A stretch of DNA of 34,341 bases from Parvibaculum sp. (GTDB lineage: Bacteria > Pseudomonadota > Alphaproteobacteria > Parvibaculales > Parvibaculaceae). The stretch's first letter is position 1; every line of letters begins with the position of its first letter. The notes under the pieces are model-generated. The model was not told where the DNA came from. It saw only the letters and a program-made list of their open reading frames with translations, and made no database searches. Below are positions 1 through 8,104 of this stretch, one piece after another. Position numbers and translations under genes: made by a program. The DNA is taken from NCBI GenBank assembly GCA_030649335.1, contig JAUSLL010000016.1, positions 1-34,341 of the forward strand, written 5' to 3'.

Positions 1-1479
1 ATTGAGCGAGGCGAGGTTGCAGGCCGTGTCGTCGAGGAACATATATTCCGAGCACGGATTGCTGGCGCGGATCTCGCCGGAGGCAGGGCAGGTGTGCCAG
101 TCATTGATGGTGGTGTGGAACTGCAAGCCCGGATCAGCTGACGACCATGCGGCCTGACCGATCTGGTCCCACAATTCGCGTGCTTTCAGTGTCTTGGACA
201 CTTTGCCGTCGGTGCGGCGTTTCAGGTCCCAGTCGCCGTCGCTCAGAACGGCGTGAAGAAACTCGTCGGTGAGGCGCACGGTATTGTTGGAATTCTGGCC
301 CGAGACGGTGAGATAGGCTTCGCCGTCCCAATCGCTGTCATAGGTTTCAAAGTCGATGTCAGTGTAGCCCTGACGTGCGAACTGGATGACGCGCTGGATA
401 TAGTTTTCCGGCACATGCAGTTTGCGCGCGGCAATGATCTCGCGCTTGAGGGCGGGGTTCTTCTTCGGGTCGAAGCAATCGCCGTCCGGCCCTTCGCAAT
501 TGACGCAGGCGCGCATGATCGCGCCGAGGTGCTTCTGGTTGATCTTGGAGCCGGTGACGAGCGCCGCCACTTTCTGCTCTTCCTTCACCTTCCAGTTGAT
601 AAAGTCCTCGATGTCGGGATGATCGGCATCGACGATGACCATTTTGGCCGCGCGCCGTGTGGTGCCGCCCGATTTGATCGCGCCCGCCGCGCGGTCGCCG
701 ATCTTGAGGAAGCTCATCAGGCCGGATGACTTGCCACCGCCCGACAGACCTTCTTCTTCGCCGCGCAGGCTTGAGAAGTTGGAGCCGGTGCCGGAACCAT
801 ATTTGAACAGACGCGCCTCACGCACCCAAAGGTCCATGATGCCGTTTTCATTGACGAGATCGTCGTTGACGCTCTGGATGAAACAGGCGTGCGGCTGCGG
901 GCGTTCGTAGGCGCTGGTTGAGGCTTTGGTCTTGCCGCTCTTGTGACCGACGAAATAATGACCCTGCGCCGGACCGTCGATGCCATAGGCCCAGTGCAAA
1001 CCGGTGTTGAACCATTGCGGGCTGTTGGGCGCGGCGATTTGTGCCGCCAGCATATAGGCCATCTCGTCGCGATAGGCGGCAGCGTCCGCCTCGCTGTCGA
1101 AATAGCCGCCCTTGTAGCCCCAATAGGCCCATGTACCGGCCAGACGGTCGAAGACCTGACGCGCATCACGCTCGCCGACAAAGCGGTCGTCGGGACGCAG
1201 CGCGGCCAGTGCCTCGTGGTCAGGCTCTGAGCGCCACAAAAATTCGGGAATGCCTTCCTGCGGGACTTTGCGCAACACGGCGGCGACACCGGCGCGGCGG
1301 AAATATTTCTGCGCGAGTATGTCGCTCGCCACCTGGCTCCAGCCCGCGGGCACCGTCACATCAAATGACTGGCCGACGAGCGAACCGTCCGGATTGCGGA
1401 TTTCGCTGGTGGTTGTACGAAACGAGATACCTTCGTAAGGCGACTGGCCCTCGATCGTGAAGCAACGCTGGATACGCAT
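1..1479 (-). CDS. nrdJ: Vitamin B12-dependent (class II) ribonucleotide reductase, N-terminal part
   Basis: Makes deoxyribonucleotides from ribonucleotides with adenosylcobalamin as radical source, so it needs no oxygen and no second subunit. The frame runs from an ATG at 1479 to the window edge without a stop, giving 493 residues. Alphaproteobacterial NrdJ proteins are usually about 1200 residues, so more than half lies outside. Near the visible end is NPCSE at residues 474-478, which carries the thiyl-radical Cys (C476) with the Asn and Glu that flank it in this fold. ACNLASLN follows, with C487 at the place of the second redox Cys, and HACFIQS further upstream fits the first. The start is preceded by a GGGGG run 5-9 bases upstream. 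The gene is transcribed away from the receiver gene at 1876. I saw no cobalamin riboswitch or clear NrdR box upstream. The assignment is firm. Confidence 0.95.
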   Translation of the reverse strand, partial: MRIQRCFTIEGQSPYEGISFRTTTSEIRNPDGSLVGQSFDVTVPAGWSQVASDILAQKYFRRAGVAAVLRKVPQEGIPEFLWRSEPDHEALAALRPDDRFVGERDARQVFDRLAGTWAYWGYKGGYFDSEADAAAYRDEMAYMLAAQIAAPNSPQWFNTGLHWAYGIDGPAQGHYFVGHKSGKTKASTSAYERPQPHACFIQSVNDDLVNENGIMDLWVREARLFKYGSGTGSNFSSLRGEEEGLSGGGKSSGLMSFLKIGDRAAGAIKSGGTTRRAAKMVIVDADHPDIEDFINWKVKEEQKVAALVTGSKINQKHLGAIMRACVNCEGPDGDCFDPKKNPALKREIIAARKLHVPENYIQRVIQFARQGYTDIDFETYDSDWDGEAYLTVSGQNSNNTVRLTDEFLHAVLSDGDWDLKRRTDGKVSKTLKARELWDQIGQAAWSSADPGLQFHTTINDWHTCPASGEIRASNPCSEYMFLDDTACNLASLN

Positions 1480-1875
1480 CGAACCCCCGGCTTTGGTGTT
1501 TTGTCGTTTAGGTCGGCAGGGGTGGGACGCTTTTTCAACGGTTCAGGACAAGTGCTCCCGTTGCGTCCGTCCAACCCGCCATTCAACCACCTAAGTAATT
1601 GAATTTACGAACTTTTCGGACGCCCTATCGGGCATTCAGTCCTTAAAACCAGTATCCGGCCTCGCGCCGCCCCTCGACGAATGGAAATCTTGGGCCTAGT
1701 CCGTCCTTTGGTCAAGCCATAGTGGTTTGATGCAGTAAAAGCGCGATATCTGGGGCAGGGGCGTGGGCCCAAGGCCACCCGAATCGCCAGCGAGCGACAA
1801 TTTCAGCCGGTTAGGCGAAAGGTAATATTTGCGAGGGTATGCTGGGTGAAACCAGGAAGGTGGAGCCGGCCGGGA
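1480..1875. other. Intergenic region between divergent nrdJ and receiver gene
   Basis: These 396 bases must hold the promoters for nrdJ (minus) and the receiver gene (plus). I searched by eye for a B12-box, a long cobalamin-riboswitch fold and the inverted repeat of an NrdR box and found none. There is only a short GCCC-TATC-GGGC hairpin near 1622-1633. No open frame here looks like a protein gene. Confidence 0.5.
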
Positions 1876-2409
1876 ATGACCGAACAAACAAGCACAGCAC
1901 TAGGCAAGCCGCTTAAGGATCTCGATATCCTGATCGTGGACGACAATGCCAACATGCGCCTTCTGGTCCGCACTATTCTGCGCAGCTTCGGCTTGCAGGA
2001 TGCGCGTCAGGCCCGCGACGGCACCACGGCACTCGCCGAACTCGAACGCCGCATTCCCTCGCTCATTATTTCCGATTGGGAAATGGCCCCGATGAACGGG
2101 CTGGATTTCATTCGCGCTGTGCGCCGTGTAGGCCGCGAGCCGCTGTGCTTTGTGCCGATCATTGTGCTCACTGCCCATGCCTCGCGTCAGATCATCGAGA
2201 CGGCCTTTGCCGCTGGCGCAACGCAGCTGCTGGTGAAACCCGTGACGCCTGCCAACCTCTTGCAGCGGGTTAATTGGGTGCTGGAAGACGACCGCCCCTT
2301 CGTGAAGGTGGATGATATCTACCGGCAGGAAATGCGGCTACCCAAGCCCGCGCCCAAATTGACGTCCGCACCAGCCACCAAATCGAACCAAACTTGGGCG
2401 CTGGACTGA
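1876..2409 (+). CDS. Single-domain CheY-like response regulator
   Basis: A stand-alone receiver domain that would take a phosphate from a histidine kinase and signal by protein contact, since no output domain follows. The acidic pocket is D22-D23, the phospho-acceptor is D67 in ISDWEMAP, the conserved Thr lies in VLTAHAS and the conserved Lys in LLVKPVTP. The receiver fills roughly residues 15-140. The last 35 or so are a Pro/Lys/Ala-rich tail without a recognised fold. I chose the ATG at 1876, with GGAG about ten bases upstream. An in-frame GTG at 1846 would add ten residues unlike any receiver N-terminus. No kinase gene is adjacent; the nearest is 25 kb away at 26973, so the partner is unknown. 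The fold is certain and the pathway is not. Confidence 0.9.
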   Translation: MTEQTSTALGKPLKDLDILIVDDNANMRLLVRTILRSFGLQDARQARDGTTALAELERRIPSLIISDWEMAPMNGLDFIRAVRRVGREPLCFVPIIVLTAHASRQIIETAFAAGATQLLVKPVTPANLLQRVNWVLEDDRPFVKVDDIYRQEMRLPKPAPKLTSAPATKSNQTWALD

Positions 2410-2546
2410 AATCCCAGCTCATCGGACCTAAAACAAAGCCTTAGGGCCCGCGATTGAGCGACAAACAACACCCCCCGCCACTGGACCATTCAGCCCTCGG
2501 ATGCCATATTCGGCCCGTCTTCGCTTGAAGACAGAATCGATTTTAT

Positions 2547-2563
2547 GGCTCCGCTGCGGAGCC
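2547..2563 (+). other. Perfect 7-bp hairpin in the leader of the NDUFA12 gene
   Basis: GGCTCCG, a three-base CTG loop, then CGGAGCC form a perfect stem whose 3' foot is 16 bases before the ATG at 2580. It has no following T run, so it is not a classical terminator. It could shape access to the ribosome site or be chance in GC-rich DNA. Confidence 0.4.
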
Positions 2564-2579
2564 GCGTAACGGTGATCTT

Positions 2580-2975
2580 ATGGGCCTTTTCTCTGAAGTT
2601 TTCATCTGGTGGCAAGGCCAGACAATGGGCACGCGCTTCTTCACATGGAAGTACGGCAAGCTCGTCGGCAAGGACGAACAGGGAAACCGCTATTTCGAAG
2701 CGAGCAAAGGCCAGAAGCTGGGCGGCTATCCGCGCCGCTGGGTGCTTTACAACGGTTACGCCGAAGGCTCGCGCGTCACGCCCGATTGGCATGGCTGGCT
2801 GCACAACACCGTGCCGAACCCGCCGACGGACGAAAACTACATCGCAAAATCATGGCAGAAGCCGCATCGCCCCAATGGCACCGGCACCGCCCACGCCTAT
2901 CGCCCGCAGGGCAGCATTGTCGTAGGTGGCGCACGCCCGAAGGCCACCGGCGATTACGATGCCTGGAAGCCCTGA
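2580..2975 (+). CDS. NADH:ubiquinone oxidoreductase accessory subunit, NDUFA12 (B17.2) family
   Basis: A supernumerary subunit of respiratory complex I, found in mitochondria and in alphaproteobacteria, lying on the matrix/cytoplasmic side of the peripheral arm. The 131 residues carry the family core: GNRYFEA, then PRRWVLYNG at about residues 57-65, and SRVTPDWHGWLHNTV at about 69-83. The C-terminal part is Pro- and Gly-rich, as is usual. The length matches bacterial family members. The ATG at 2580 has GGTGA five bases upstream. It leads a same-strand run with mlaD (64 bases downstream) and the DUF2155 gene, an association common in alphaproteobacteria, although the main nuo genes are not in this window. 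A shadow start at 2545 in another frame was rejected. Confidence 0.93.
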   Translation: MGLFSEVFIWWQGQTMGTRFFTWKYGKLVGKDEQGNRYFEASKGQKLGGYPRRWVLYNGYAEGSRVTPDWHGWLHNTVPNPPTDENYIAKSWQKPHRPNGTGTAHAYRPQGSIVVGGARPKATGDYDAWKP

Positions 2976-3039
2976 ACGATTTGACTGAACACCTTTCGCC
3001 TTTACGCCCCGCAAACACGACGACGATCTGAGGACACCT

Positions 3040-3504
3040 ATGCAAAGCAACTTCGTCGAAACGCTTGTCGGCGCCATCGTGGTCATCGTCGCCGGTGTCT
3101 TCCTCTATTACGGCTACACAAATTCCGGCATGCGCAGTTCCGGCGGCTATCACGTCAAAGCGGAATTCGACCGCGTGGACGGACTGGCGAGCGGCAGCGA
3201 TGTGCGCCTCTCCGGCATCAAGGTCGGCACCGTTGTCGGCCAGTCCATTGATCCGCAGAACTACAAGGCTGTGGTGACAATGAACCTGACGCCGGATGTG
3301 AAAATTCCCGACGACAGCAGCGCCCGTATCACCAGCGAAGGTCTCCTCGGTTCCAACTACATCGCGCTTTCACCCGGCGGCAGCGAAGACTATCTGGCCG
3401 AAGGTGGCGAGATCAGCTTCACGCAAGGCTCGGTCGATCTGATGGGCCTGATCGGTCAGGCGGTCTTCTCCGCGACCGGCGACAAGGACGAATCCAAGAA
3501 ATGA
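3040..3504 (+). CDS. mlaD: MlaD-like MCE-domain protein of the lipid asymmetry (Mla) pathway
   Basis: Mla systems move phospholipids between the inner and outer membranes; MlaD is the inner-membrane-anchored, periplasmic substrate-binding part that forms a hexameric ring. The 154 residues begin with one membrane helix (about residues 8-26, ETLVGAIVVIVAGVFLYYG) followed by a single MCE domain. That domain holds FDRVDGLASGSDVRLSGIKVG and the closing GLLGSNYIALSPGG. Length and order match MlaD. GAGGA lies six bases before the ATG. The stop overlaps the ATG of the next gene as ATGA, so the two are probably translated together. No mlaE, mlaF, mlaC or mlaB is present here, so the rest of the transporter must be elsewhere in the genome. 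Confidence 0.92.
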   Translation: MQSNFVETLVGAIVVIVAGVFLYYGYTNSGMRSSGGYHVKAEFDRVDGLASGSDVRLSGIKVGTVVGQSIDPQNYKAVVTMNLTPDVKIPDDSSARITSEGLLGSNYIALSPGGSEDYLAEGGEISFTQGSVDLMGLIGQAVFSATGDKDESKK

Positions 3505-3917
3505 AATCTCCCGCCCGCAGCAAGATGACAGCATTCGCTTTTGCCGTCGCTCTGGCGACACTGGCAGGCGCGAGCGTTGCTTCCGCCGCGCCCTATAGCG
3601 AAGCCGTGTTCGGCGGGCTCGACAAGATCACGGCGCGTGTTTCAAAGTTCAACGCCACGCTCGACGAGCCGACGCGCTTTGGCGCATTGGAACTCACCGT
3701 GCGCGCCTGCGACATGCGCCCGCCGGAAGAAATGCCGCAGACGGCCGCCTTTGTCGAAATCCGGCAGGTCAACGAAGACGACAATAGCGTCGATCCGATG
3801 CCGATTTTCAAAGGCTGGATTTTCGCCGAAAGCCCCGGCCTCAACGGGCTGGAGCACCCTGTCTATGACGTCTGGCTCAAGACCTGCAAAACCGCCATCG
3901 CGCCTTCCGCTCCGTAA
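3501..3917 (+). CDS. DUF2155 periplasmic protein
   Basis: A small exported protein of the DUF2155 family, largely restricted to alphaproteobacteria and without a proven function. The N-terminus is a typical Sec signal (basic KSPARSK, hydrophobic [14 protein letters not shown], cleavage near SVASAA). The mature part has the family pattern: [20 protein letters not shown] segment (here [17 protein letters not shown]), [17 protein letters not shown] and [24 protein letters not shown]. Two cysteines (ACDM and LKTC) may form a disulfide. The start overlaps the mlaD stop by four bases (ATGA). The last 55 bases overlap the convergent aat gene. The link to mlaD hints at an envelope role, but that is inference only. 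Confidence 0.88.
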   Translation: MKSPARSKMTAFAFAVALATLAGASVASAAPYSEAVFGGLDKITARVSKFNATLDEPTRFGALELTVRACDMRPPEEMPQTAAFVEIRQVNEDDNSVDPMPIFKGWIFAESPGLNGLEHPVYDVWLKTCKTAIAPSAP

Positions 3918-4537
3918 GTTACCGGCAGGCGTCCGAACTCGGCATGTTCCAGCGTCGCCATGTGCAGCTTTGCGCGATAGACGTCGCGTGAAATCTCAAC
4001 AGTTCCGAATTGCGAAAGATGGTCAGTCACAAATTGCGTGTCGAGCAATGTGTAACCACCGGCAATGAGGCGCGCGACGAGATAGACAAGCGCCACTTTG
4101 CTCGCGTCTGTCTCGCGGCTGAACATGCTTTCGCCGAAGAAGGCCGCGCCAAGCGACACGCCATAAAGCCCGCCGACGAGCCGCCCGCCTTGCCAGCATT
4201 CAACGCAATGGGCATGGCCGCGCGAAAATAATTCGCCATAGAGTTCGAGAATCTGATCGTTGATCCATGTGCCTTCGCGCGCCGGACCGCTCTCGGCGCA
4301 AGCCTGCATGACCTGACGAAAACTCGTGTCGATGCGCACCTCGAAAGGCGCGGCTTTGACGGTGCGCTTCAAACGCTTGGGCAGATGAAAACCATCGAGC
4401 GGCAGGATGCCGCGATGCTCGGGATCGATCCAGAACAGGTTCGGATCATCCCGCGCTTCGGCCATGGGAAAGACGCCGTAAGCATATGCCCGCAAGAGCA
4501 CATCGCTGTCGATGGTGCTCAGGGTCCTGTTGCTCAT
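3863..4537 (-). CDS. aat: Leucyl/phenylalanyl-tRNA--protein transferase
   Basis: Adds Leu or Phe from charged tRNA to proteins with N-terminal Arg or Lys, marking them for ClpAP in the N-end rule pathway; cytoplasmic. The 224 residues hold the family signature: [14 protein letters not shown] near the N-terminus, [34 protein letters not shown], then [22 protein letters not shown] and [24 protein letters not shown]. The short N-terminus is normal for alphaproteobacterial Aat. I chose the ATG at 4537 ([10 protein letters not shown]). The frame stays open upstream to a TTG at 4618, but those residues do not fit the family. The 3' end overlaps the convergent DUF2155 gene by 55 bases, and both reading frames are well conserved there. 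Confidence 0.95.
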   Translation of the reverse strand: MSNRTLSTIDSDVLLRAYAYGVFPMAEARDDPNLFWIDPEHRGILPLDGFHLPKRLKRTVKAAPFEVRIDTSFRQVMQACAESGPAREGTWINDQILELYGELFSRGHAHCVECWQGGRLVGGLYGVSLGAAFFGESMFSRETDASKVALVYLVARLIAGGYTLLDTQFVTDHLSQFGTVEISRDVYRAKLHMATLEHAEFGRLPVTYGAEGAMAVLQVLSQTS

Positions 4538-4731
4538 ATTGTCCGCTTGTTCATGCCGCTGCCGCTCCGGTAGCCAGAGTTTCATTTTAGCCGACGCAGC
4601 GCCAAGGCGATAGCGCAACTAGGGTGACATTGGCGTGAAATTCCAGCCGTTGCCTCCGCTGCTCATGGCATTCAGCGTCGGAATATGAAAGTGTCATGAC
4701 GCAAAGCGGGCCCAGAGGAGAAGACTTGCAG

Positions 4732-6594
4732 ATGCTCGAACATATCGGACCTGCCTTCATCATTTCATTCATTGTGGCAACGGGCATCGCGGCGCAATGG
4801 CTGTCGTGGTGGTTGAAGCAACCGGCGATCCTGCTGCTCCTCGTCGCGGGCGTTGTGTCAGGCCCCGTGCTGGGCGTGCTGAAGCCGGACGAGTTGTTCG
4901 GCGACCTGCTGCTGCCCGCCGTGTCGCTCGGCGTTGCTGTCATCTTGTTTGAAGGCAGCCTCACGCTCAAATTCAGCGAGATCAGAGGCCACGGGCAGGT
5001 CGTAACGCGGCTCGTCACCATCGGTGCGCTGGTGTCGATGCTGACGATAGCGGTGGCCGCTTGGGCGCTTGATTTGTTCTCGTGGGAAGTCGCGCTTCTG
5101 TTCGGCGCGCTTGTCTCTGTCACGGGCCCGACCGTCATCGTGCCGATCCTGCGCTCGGTGCGGCCCAACAAGAGCCTGTCCAATATTCTTCGCTGGGAAG
5201 GCATCCTCGTCGATCCGCTCGGCGCGATTGCGGCTTTGGTCATCTTCCAGCTTGTGGCACTGGGACCGGAAGGGGTGGGTGACTATCTGCTGATCGGCAA
5301 ATTATTCGGCGTTGGCGCAGGCATAGGTGCCGTCGCTGCCTTCGGCCTTGCTGTCGCGCTGCGTCGCCATGTGATGCCGGACTATCTGCGTAATGTCATT
5401 TCACTCGCCTGCGTGCTGCTCGCCTTCTCGGTGTCGAATGTGCTGGTGCATGAATCCGGTCTTCTGGCAGTCACCGTCATGGGTGTCATTCTGGCAAACC
5501 TCAAAGGCCTCGACACCGAAGAAATCCTCAACTTCAAAGAGAGTCTGACGGTTCTGCTGACATCGGTTCTCTTCATTGTGTTGGCGGCGCGTGTGCCGTT
5601 GCATTCGGTCCACCTTGCGGGTTGGGGAACGGCGCTGCTGCTGCTGTTCATTCTGTTTATCGCGCGGCCTCTGTCGGTGCTCGCCTCCACGCTCGGCTCG
5701 TCGCTGCCTTGGGCGGAACGCGCCGTGCTGTCGTGGATCGCACCGCGCGGCATCATCGCTGCCGCCGTGTCGGCGCTCTTTGCGCTGCGGCTTGAGGAAG
5801 CGGGCGTCGAAGGAGCCGAAAGTCTCGTGCAACTCACCTTCGCCGTCATCGTCGTGACAGTCTTTGTGCAGGGCGTCACTGCGCGCCCCTTTGCGCGCTG
5901 GATGGGTGTCGCCGAACCCGATGCGCGCGGCATGTTGATTGTCGGCGGCAATCCGGTGGCGCACGCCATTGCCCAGAGCCTCAAGAAACTCGACATCGAA
6001 GTGATCGTGGCCGACACGTCATGGGAGCAAATTCGTCATGCGCGCATGACGGGCCTGCGCACCTATTTCGGCACGGTCGTTTCCGACGACGCTGACCAGC
6101 GGCTTGATCTTGTCGGCATCGGCATGTTGTTCGCGCTGTCACATCGCGCACCGCTCAATGCGCTTGCCTGCATTCGCTATGGCACGGAATTCGGTTCGGC
6201 CAATGTCTTCAATATCCGCATTGCCGACACGGCGGAACGCGCGACGACGCCCGCCGGACGCACACTCTTCAAAGACAATGTAACGCTGGAAAAACTGGAA
6301 GCGCTGATTGTGGAAGAGGGATTTGAAATCCGCCACACGCGCCTCACCGGCGAGTTCGATTTTCACCAGATGGAAGAAACGCAGAGCGAAGAGAGCATTC
6401 TCCTCTATGCCGTGTCGCCCGATGGCGCGATCTATCCCTTTGCCAGTGACCGCACCTTCAAGGCGGGCAAGGGCTGGCGCATCGCCTATCTCGACAAGAC
6501 CGAATGGACCGTACCCGAAGACAAAACCAAATCAGCGGGTGAGCGCGCCAAGGCCCATATCAGCGACCAGATCCCGAAACCCCTTCCGGGCTGA
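4732..6594 (+). CDS. CPA1-type Na+(K+)/H+ antiporter with C-terminal TrkA-N domain
   Basis: An inner-membrane antiporter that exchanges protons for Na+ or K+ and helps control pH and cation levels. Residues 1 to about 385 form a run of hydrophobic helices with the CPA1 ion-site region (FGALVSVTGPTVIVPILRSV, then GILVDPLGA). SWIAPRGIIAAAVSALFAL belongs to the conserved transport core. After about residue 400 comes a Rossmann-like TrkA-N segment beginning MLIVGGNPVAHAIAQSL, then a basic/acidic cytoplasmic tail. This domain may sense nucleotides. I chose the ATG at 4732, with AGAGGAG 12-18 bases upstream; a TTG at 4726 sits closer to it. The ATG at 4696 lies before the ribosome site and is less likely. 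The gene is divergent from aat. Ion specificity cannot be read from sequence. Confidence 0.9.
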   Translation: MLEHIGPAFIISFIVATGIAAQWLSWWLKQPAILLLLVAGVVSGPVLGVLKPDELFGDLLLPAVSLGVAVILFEGSLTLKFSEIRGHGQVVTRLVTIGALVSMLTIAVAAWALDLFSWEVALLFGALVSVTGPTVIVPILRSVRPNKSLSNILRWEGILVDPLGAIAALVIFQLVALGPEGVGDYLLIGKLFGVGAGIGAVAAFGLAVALRRHVMPDYLRNVISLACVLLAFSVSNVLVHESGLLAVTVMGVILANLKGLDTEEILNFKESLTVLLTSVLFIVLAARVPLHSVHLAGWGTALLLLFILFIARPLSVLASTLGSSLPWAERAVLSWIAPRGIIAAAVSALFALRLEEAGVEGAESLVQLTFAVIVVTVFVQGVTARPFARWMGVAEPDARGMLIVGGNPVAHAIAQSLKKLDIEVIVADTSWEQIRHARMTGLRTYFGTVVSDDADQRLDLVGIGMLFALSHRAPLNALACIRYGTEFGSANVFNIRIADTAERATTPAGRTLFKDNVTLEKLEALIVEEGFEIRHTRLTGEFDFHQMEETQSEESILLYAVSPDGAIYPFASDRTFKAGKGWRIAYLDKTEWTVPEDKTKSAGERAKAHISDQIPKPLPG

Positions 6595-6610
6595 TACCCG
6601 GACAATAAAA

Positions 6611-6640
6611 AGCCCCGGCATCGTTTCCGATACCGGGGCT
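6611..6640 (-). terminator. Intrinsic terminator of the thiolase gene
   Basis: AGCCCCGG-C-ATCG, loop TTTC, CGAT-A-CCGGGGCT gives a 13-bp stem with one mismatch. On the minus strand it is followed by TTTTATTG. On plus the following bases are AAATCTTG, so it mainly stops thiolase transcription, while standing between two convergent genes. Confidence 0.9.
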
Positions 6641-6659
6641 AAATCTTGTCAGCGAAAGC

Positions 6660-7904
6660 TCAGAGGCGTTCGATGATGATGGCCGGTGCCATGCCGCCGG
6701 CGGCGCACATGGTGACGAGGCCGCGCTTCTTGCCTGTGCGTTCCAGTTCATCGAGGATCGTGCCGATGAGGATCGAACCTGTCGCGCCGATCGGATGACC
6801 CAGAGCCATCGCGCCGCCGTTGACGTTGACCTTGGAGCGGTCGAGCTTCAGATCACGGATGAACTTTTCAGCGACGACGGCGAAGGCTTCGTTGATTTCC
6901 CACAGGTCGATATCGTCAACCGTGAGACCGGCCTTTTCGAGAACCTTGCGGGCGGCGGGCACGGGCGCATTGAGCATCAGCGTCGGGCAATCGCCCATGT
7001 TCGCTGTGGCGATGACGCGGGCACGCGGCTTCAGGTTGTTCTTTTTGGCGTAGGATTCAGACGCAAGCAGAATGGCGGCTGCACCGTCCACAACGCCCGA
7101 CGAGTTGCCGGCATGGTGGATGTGGTTCATTTTGTCCTTCAACTGCGGATAGACGCGCTGGATGAGGTTGCCATAGGTGTTGCCCAGATCGTCAACCGGA
7201 ATGTCCATGTACATCGGGAAGACGGGCTTCAGCGCACCAAGACCTTCGAGCGTCGTTGACGGACGCGGGAATTGTTCGTGATCCAGTGCGATGGAACCAT
7301 CGAGGTTCTTCACAGTGATGAGCGATTTGGCAAAACGGTTTTCGGCAATGGCGACGGCCGCACGCTGCTGCGAGGTCAGCGCGAGCTGGTCAACCGCGTC
7401 GCGGTCGATACCTTCGAGTGTCGCGATGGCGTCGGCGCAAACGCCCTGCTGCGTCTGCGGATGGATCGAACGCAGATGCAGGTTGCCCGCATCCATCATC
7501 GGCGGTGTCTTCGGATCGGCGGTCGATGATGTGTAGCTCATCATTTCGCAGCCGCCCGCGATGACGAGGTCTTCCATGCCGGACATGATCTGCGCCGTGG
7601 CAAGGCTCACTGTGGTGATGCCCGAACCGCAGAAGCGGTCGAGCGTCACGCCCGAAGCTTTGATGTCGTAACCGGCGTCGAGTGCGGCCATGCGGCCCAT
7701 GTCGCCACCCTGCGCGCCGCGCTGCGAGGACGTGCCCCAGATGATGTCGTCAACTTCGGCTGTGTTGAGCTTGTTGCGTTCGGCAAGCGCCTTCAGAACA
7801 GTCGAGCCGAGGTGCTGGGGGTGAAGGTGGGCAAGCGCGCCCTTACCGACTTTGCCGACGCCGCGCGGGGTGCGGACTGCGTCGATGATATATGCTACTG
7901 ACAT
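6660..7904 (-). CDS. Acetyl-CoA C-acyltransferase (thiolase)
   Basis: A thiolase-fold enzyme that joins two acyl-CoA molecules or cleaves 3-ketoacyl-CoA. All catalytic parts are present: nucleophile C92 in LDRFCGSG, NEAF in the C-terminal half, H370 in ALGHPIGATG and C400 in MCAAGG. The 414 residues fit the family. The N-terminus AYIIDAVRTPRG is standard. Because the C-terminal half ends with GGMAPAIIIERL it looks like a degradative or general acetyl-CoA acetyltransferase, but substrate length cannot be told. The ATG at 7904 has GGAAAGG about ten bases upstream. It stands alone between accC and the convergent antiporter, with its own terminator at 6611-6640. It may act with the two PaaG-like enzymes 11 kb away; that is inference. 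Confidence 0.93.
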   Translation of the reverse strand: MSVAYIIDAVRTPRGVGKVGKGALAHLHPQHLGSTVLKALAERNKLNTAEVDDIIWGTSSQRGAQGGDMGRMAALDAGYDIKASGVTLDRFCGSGITTVSLATAQIMSGMEDLVIAGGCEMMSYTSSTADPKTPPMMDAGNLHLRSIHPQTQQGVCADAIATLEGIDRDAVDQLALTSQQRAAVAIAENRFAKSLITVKNLDGSIALDHEQFPRPSTTLEGLGALKPVFPMYMDIPVDDLGNTYGNLIQRVYPQLKDKMNHIHHAGNSSGVVDGAAAILLASESYAKKNNLKPRARVIATANMGDCPTLMLNAPVPAARKVLEKAGLTVDDIDLWEINEAFAVVAEKFIRDLKLDRSKVNVNGGAMALGHPIGATGSILIGTILDELERTGKKRGLVTMCAAGGMAPAIIIERL

Positions 7905-8104
7905 GGGTCTTGGACCTTTCCTGCTAATGTCTGTCGCCTCTTACGCGGCGATCTTTGGCGGTTCTGATTGAGCGGTACTTTAAACCATCTTGGCCGACAT
8001 GCATGTGCAATCCGCGCACGCCCTCCAAAGGGTGACGCAACGGAACGGCTCATTTCGGGCGACGGTTAGCGCGCACCCCGAAAATATTTTGGTAAAACGG
8101 CGGC

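Noticed and set aside
1480..1875. Cobalamin riboswitch or NrdR box before nrdJ
   Set aside because: Looked for because the enzyme needs B12, but no B12-box, long conserved fold or paired NrdR repeats were found by eye.
8089..8103. A/T palindrome AAAATATTTT after accC as a terminator
   Set aside because: No GC stem and no T run after it; more likely chance.
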